Source of the DNA: Parcubacteria group bacterium
GTDB lineage: Bacteria; Patescibacteriota; Minisyncoccia; JACQLN01
Assembly: GCA_016204035.1 (NCBI GenBank)
Contig: JACQLN010000009.1
Coordinates: 1-7,648, forward strand
Length of the DNA stretch: 7,648 bases
Reading direction: 5' to 3'
Under the pieces are notes generated by a model, which was not told the origin of the DNA, did not search any database, and was given only the letters and a program-made list of their open reading frames with translations. The position numbers and the translations under genes were made by a program. Position 1 is the first letter of the stretch. Every line of letters starts with the position of its first letter. Below, one piece after another: positions 5,439 through 7,648 of the stretch.

Positions 5439-6584
5439 TTACCTCCTTATGCCTTTGGCGGCTATTTCCGCAACTAACGCCGAGAAGAATTCTCTTACAA
5501 AAATCCAAACTTCGCTGCGCCGGCCCTCTCCTCTTGTTGCGGTTGAAATCGAAGGCGTTGCGGCTGGAGTCGGTTGAGCCGCATCGGGCAGATCCTGCTC
5601 GAGCCGGCCCTCTTGGATTTTACGCCAGCCCGCTTTGGCCCCGGCTTTTACTTCATCCCAAAAAGCTACCGGGATGTAAATCAACGAGAATACCAACTCT
5701 GCCCACCAGAATTTCCACGACCACGATCGCAGAAAATCGATAATGCCGGTCCAGGCGTTTTGCGCCCAGTGGATTTGGTTATTGGTGGCGTACTGGCCGT
5801 GGAAGTAGAGGTTATAGTATTTCTGTTGGACTGCGGAGACTCCAGAATCGGTCTCCGGCCCGAGGCCAAGGAATGCTAGATTGAACAAAAGATGCGCTCC
5901 AACAATCATCCAGAAAATCATGAGTTGGAAGTTGTTATTGGCGCGGAATCTTTCGCCGAGCGTTCTCGGTTCGGGTCGGTTCCACGATCTTGAGGGTTTT
6001 TCAAGATCAAGGTCTTCGGCTTTGAATCCCGGCACCAGTATCTTAGCTTTGCCGGGCGAGCATTTTTTGGAGGCGATTCCATAGTTGCCCGTGGGTATGG
6101 TTTCCACTTCCCCATCGGCCACGAATGTTACCGGAACGTCACTTTTTTCTTCACCCTTCTCGTCGGCCACCTGAACCGCGACCATATAATCTCCATCGTC
6201 GCGGAGCGTGTATCTGACACTAAGCTTGTCGGAGGCGCCAGATGTTTTTGGATCGGCGGGGATTTTGATCGTAATCTCCCGTCGGGTTGCCTGGCCCACA
6301 ACTTGGACTTCTATCCGTACTTCTCGGGAAGATGGAATCGGTCCGGTGATTGTTTTTTTGCATCGGCCGTTGTCGTCGGTTGGCTCCGGGGTTGAAAACG
6401 CCGCGGAGCCGACAAAGAATTGGAGGTTCCGGCCCGAAAGGGCCCGCGGGCCTTCGGTTACGATGGCCTCTACTTCTATGGAAAACCCGCCCTCAACCGT
6501 TTTTTTGGCCGGCTGATAACGAAGTTCAATGCTTGACCGCGGCTGTTGGCCGCGACCGCGCTTTTCCCTACGTTCTTCTGGCAT
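5439..6584 (-). CDS. Membrane protein with two N-terminal Ig-like (beta-sandwich) domains, family not recognised
   Basis: This 381-residue protein has a basic, disordered N-terminus (1-17) and no signal peptide. Two regions read as Ig-like beta sandwiches: about 18-108 (IELRYQPAKKTVEGGFSIEV opening, with a DDNGRCKKTI turn) and about 118-187 (KLSVRYTLRDDGDYMVAVQV, VPVTFVADGEVETIPTGNYG). The second has the 'D/G-x-Y-x-V-x-V' and 'T-x-P-T-G-x-Y-G' flavour of bacterial invasin-like repeats. Transmembrane helices follow at about 219-242 and 289-309, and a Pro/Ala/Thr-rich linker (334-350) precedes a final amphipathic helix (359-376). AAAGGAGG lies five bases before ATG 6584, with a promoter further upstream. 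The next gene starts six bases after the stop. Without a signal peptide the Ig-like domains may be cytoplasmic, which would be unusual. Fold assignment is by pattern; function is unknown. Confidence 0.83.
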   Translation of the reverse strand: MPEERREKRGRGQQPRSSIELRYQPAKKTVEGGFSIEVEAIVTEGPRALSGRNLQFFVGSAAFSTPEPTDDNGRCKKTITGPIPSSREVRIEVQVVGQATRREITIKIPADPKTSGASDKLSVRYTLRDDGDYMVAVQVADEKGEEKSDVPVTFVADGEVETIPTGNYGIASKKCSPGKAKILVPGFKAEDLDLEKPSRSWNRPEPRTLGERFRANNNFQLMIFWMIVGAHLLFNLAFLGLGPETDSGVSAVQQKYYNLYFHGQYATNNQIHWAQNAWTGIIDFLRSWSWKFWWAELVFSLIYIPVAFWDEVKAGAKAGWRKIQEGRLEQDLPDAAQPTPAATPSISTATRGEGRRSEVWIFVREFFSALVAEIAAKGIRR

Positions 6585-6589
6585 GGGAA

Positions 6590-6597
6590 CCTCCTTT
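6590..6597 (-). promoter_or_regulatory. Strong Shine-Dalgarno site of the first - strand gene
   Basis: AAAGGAGG on the - strand stands five bases before ATG 6584 and fixes this start. It is close to a perfect anti-16S match, in contrast to the pilin genes on the other strand, which have none. Confidence 0.85.
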
Positions 6598-6629
6598 GTT
6601 TGCGTTTTTTCTGCAAGTTTTCAAACAGC

Positions 6630-6657
6630 TTGCCATTGGCCGTGATTTTGGTATGAT
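6630..6657 (+). promoter_or_regulatory. Candidate extended -10 promoter toward the transposase
   Basis: TTGCCA (6630-6635), a 16-base spacer, and TATGAT (6652-6657) preceded by TG at 6649-6650, i.e. an extended -10. It would start transcription near 6664, about 70 bases before the transposase ATG. Its -10 box overlaps the -10 box of the promoter on the other strand. It may lie outside the insertion sequence, in host DNA. Confidence 0.45.
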
Positions 6658-6681
6658 ATATCAAAAGGTGATGTATGTCAA
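6653..6681 (-). promoter_or_regulatory. Strong sigma-70-type promoter for the - strand operon
   Basis: Reading the - strand, TTGACA (6681-6676) is a perfect -35 box. A 17-base spacer leads to TATCAT (6658-6653), a five-of-six match to the -10 box. Transcription would start near 6646, leaving a leader of about 60 bases before ATG 6584. That leader contains a small inverted repeat, GCAAG / CTTGC (6613-6633). Confidence 0.75.
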
Positions 6682-6728
6682 GTGTTAGTAAAGCCCTGCG
6701 CATTTCGGACACCTTGAGGCACACTTAA
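6675..6728 (+). CDS. Possible 17-residue leader ORF ahead of the transposase
   Basis: ATG 6675 opens a frame encoding MSSVSKALRISDTLRHT and stopping at TAA 6726-6728, five bases before the transposase ATG. AAAAGG (6663-6668) lies at a good distance upstream. The stop codon is part of TAAGG, the only Shine-Dalgarno-like element for the transposase, so reading the leader could deliver ribosomes to the transposase start. It is very short, and the predicted transcript start falls near the site, so it may be chance. Confidence 0.25.
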   Translation: MSSVSKALRISDTLRHT

Positions 6729-6733
6729 GGTGT
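6707..6733. repeat. Inverted repeat just upstream of the transposase start
   Basis: ACACCTT (about 6709-6715) and AAGGTGT (6727-6733) are perfect seven-base inverted arms around an 11-base centre. The right arm holds the weak ribosome binding site of the transposase gene, so folding would hide it. It lies near the expected left end of the insertion sequence and may also be a transposase binding site. Confidence 0.5.
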
Positions 6734-7648
6734 ATGAACTATCAAACATTTACAACCCAACAAAAGTGGTCAATTATTCAGCAAGTAGAGAGTTCCTCCG
6801 ATAAGAAACGGGAGTTGTTAAAACTGGGCATCTCACGCAGCACCTACTATGATTGGCTAAAGACTGGAGGCGAATCAAGAAAGAAAACAGCCCATATTGT
6901 CTGGAACAAAACTCCTCAATGTTTTGAAGACAAAATCAAAGAATACCGCTTAAGCGGCGATCCCCTTAAACATTCTCCGTCCAGGATTGTAGAGCGGCTG
7001 GAACGTAACGATGGTTATCTCATCACTGAATCCGGAGTCAAATCGGTGCTGACGAGATTAAAGCTCAATGGTTTCTTAAAACCCAAGAAAAAGCACTACC
7101 ACATTCGTCCCAAGGCCGAGAAGTTTCTGGACGTGGTTTGCGTGGATGACGTGGAGTTTATCCGACAAAAACCCCATGACGCTTTTGTCCTTAATTTCAC
7201 CGATGAATCTTCTTACCTGGCCCTAGAATCCCGGGTCTATGAGCATCGCACCAACGGTTATGATATTATCAAAGGATTGAAGAACCTTGAACAAGCCTAC
7301 GGTCGTTATCCCAAGAAACTTCGTCTGGATAACGCTCAAGCCCATAAAGCTAGAAAGGTGATCAAGTTCTGCAGGAAAAACAGTATCCAAATGGAATTCA
7401 TAACCAAAGGTTGTCCCGAGGAGAACTGGCCGGTGGAATCCTGGCACAGAAATCTTAATCAGGATGTTATCTATCAGCATGGCTATTCTGCGATTAAAGA
7501 CTGGCAAAAAGCGGTGGATGATTACAGATATTTCCACAATCAGCTAAAAAGACTCCGCTCCGATCACATTCAAAGAACACCCCATGAAATCGCCTTTGCC
7601 TATACATCATTTTTGACCCAGGCGCGACTGAAAGCCAAGCTCCAGCGC
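6734..7648 (+). CDS. DD(35)E transposase of the IS481/IS3 type (integrase core), 3' end outside window
   Basis: The frame is open from ATG 6734 to the window end: 305 codons with no stop. Residues about 10-45 form a helix-turn-helix (DKKRELLKLGISRSTYYDWL), and a second HTH-like segment lies at about 80-113 (SPSRIVERL...SGVKSVLTRL). The integrase core then shows D138 (VCVDDVEF), D199 (LRLDNAQAH) and E235 (ENWPVESWHRN). D199 and E235 are separated by 35 residues, the DD(35)E spacing of retroviral-integrase-like transposases. Downstream, YRYFHNQLKRLRSD...RTPHE matches the usual 'YN..RPH..L...TP' end of these enzymes. A single-frame protein with N-terminal HTH points to an IS481-like element rather than a two-frame IS3. 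AAGG three bases before the ATG is a weak ribosome site. The right end and terminal repeat are not in the window. Confidence 0.9.
   Translation, partial: MNYQTFTTQQKWSIIQQVESSSDKKRELLKLGISRSTYYDWLKTGGESRKKTAHIVWNKTPQCFEDKIKEYRLSGDPLKHSPSRIVERLERNDGYLITESGVKSVLTRLKLNGFLKPKKKHYHIRPKAEKFLDVVCVDDVEFIRQKPHDAFVLNFTDESSYLALESRVYEHRTNGYDIIKGLKNLEQAYGRYPKKLRLDNAQAHKARKVIKFCRKNSIQMEFITKGCPEENWPVESWHRNLNQDVIYQHGYSAIKDWQKAVDDYRYFHNQLKRLRSDHIQRTPHEIAFAYTSFLTQARLKAKLQR

Larger units (their letters stand above)
6676..7648 (+). mobile_element. Insertion sequence, IS481/IS3-like, left part only
   Basis: The element is defined by the DD(35)E transposase gene. Its left end is not certain. These families usually begin with TG, and TGTCAA at 6676 or TGTTAG at 6683 are candidates at a suitable distance before the gene. 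Neither the right terminal repeat nor a target duplication can be checked because the element leaves the window. Confidence 0.5.

Noticed and set aside
4428..6584. Many + strand and alternate - strand open frames across the membrane operon, such as 5092-5508 (-), 5574-5879 (+) and 6350-6688 (+)
   Set aside because: They overlap genes with strong ribosome sites and coherent membrane and domain patterns; their products are Arg/Pro/Ser-rich with no structure, typical of shadow frames.
7223..7537. - strand 104-residue frame within the transposase gene
   Set aside because: It lies opposite the catalytic region of a clear DD(35)E transposase and has no features of its own.
1..7648. Alternative genetic code with UGA read as glycine (Gracilibacteria/Absconditabacteria)
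   Set aside because: No in-frame TGA is found inside any of the genes called, and the frames close naturally at TAA or TAG.

Overview
The window looks like a chromosomal segment from an uncultivated bacterium of the Candidate Phyla Radiation (Patescibacteria). This is inferred from gene content: several short TrbC/VirB2-like pilin genes in a row, an S23-type four-helix-bundle gene in the same run, an extracellular solute-binding protein, and a compact operon of membrane proteins with no family I recognise. The standard genetic code fits every gene. No rRNA, tRNA or CRISPR is visible.

Layout. Positions 1-2703 (+ strand) hold the 3' end of a solute-binding protein gene, a four-helix-bundle protein gene framed by A+T-rich inverted repeats, and three pilin-like genes. 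The first pilin is fused to an M15 (VanY-like) zinc peptidase domain. A branched palindromic element sits between the second and third pilins. A bidirectional terminator (2735-2771) ends this strand. On the - strand, read right to left from 6584 to 2783, are four genes in two transcription units: an Ig-like membrane protein and a five-helix membrane protein, then a terminator and a probable promoter, then a soluble helical protein overlapping a polytopic membrane protein. All four have strong Shine-Dalgarno sites, unlike the pilin genes. At the right edge a DD(35)E transposase of the IS481/IS3 type runs out of the window. Overlapping divergent promoters lie between it and the - strand operon.

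How the parts may work together (inference). The pilin-like proteins are predicted to be inner-membrane proteins with exposed termini. One carries a peptidoglycan-cleaving domain on the outside, which would suit a surface filament or secretion device that must open the wall. The facing operon encodes three multi-pass or two-pass membrane proteins, each with a sizeable soluble domain, and one soluble partner. They could form one envelope complex, but nothing in the window ties them to the pilins beyond proximity. The best candidates for undescribed biology are the pilin-peptidase fusion, the four-helix-bundle cassette whose right repeat supplies the start of the next gene, and the four-gene membrane operon.
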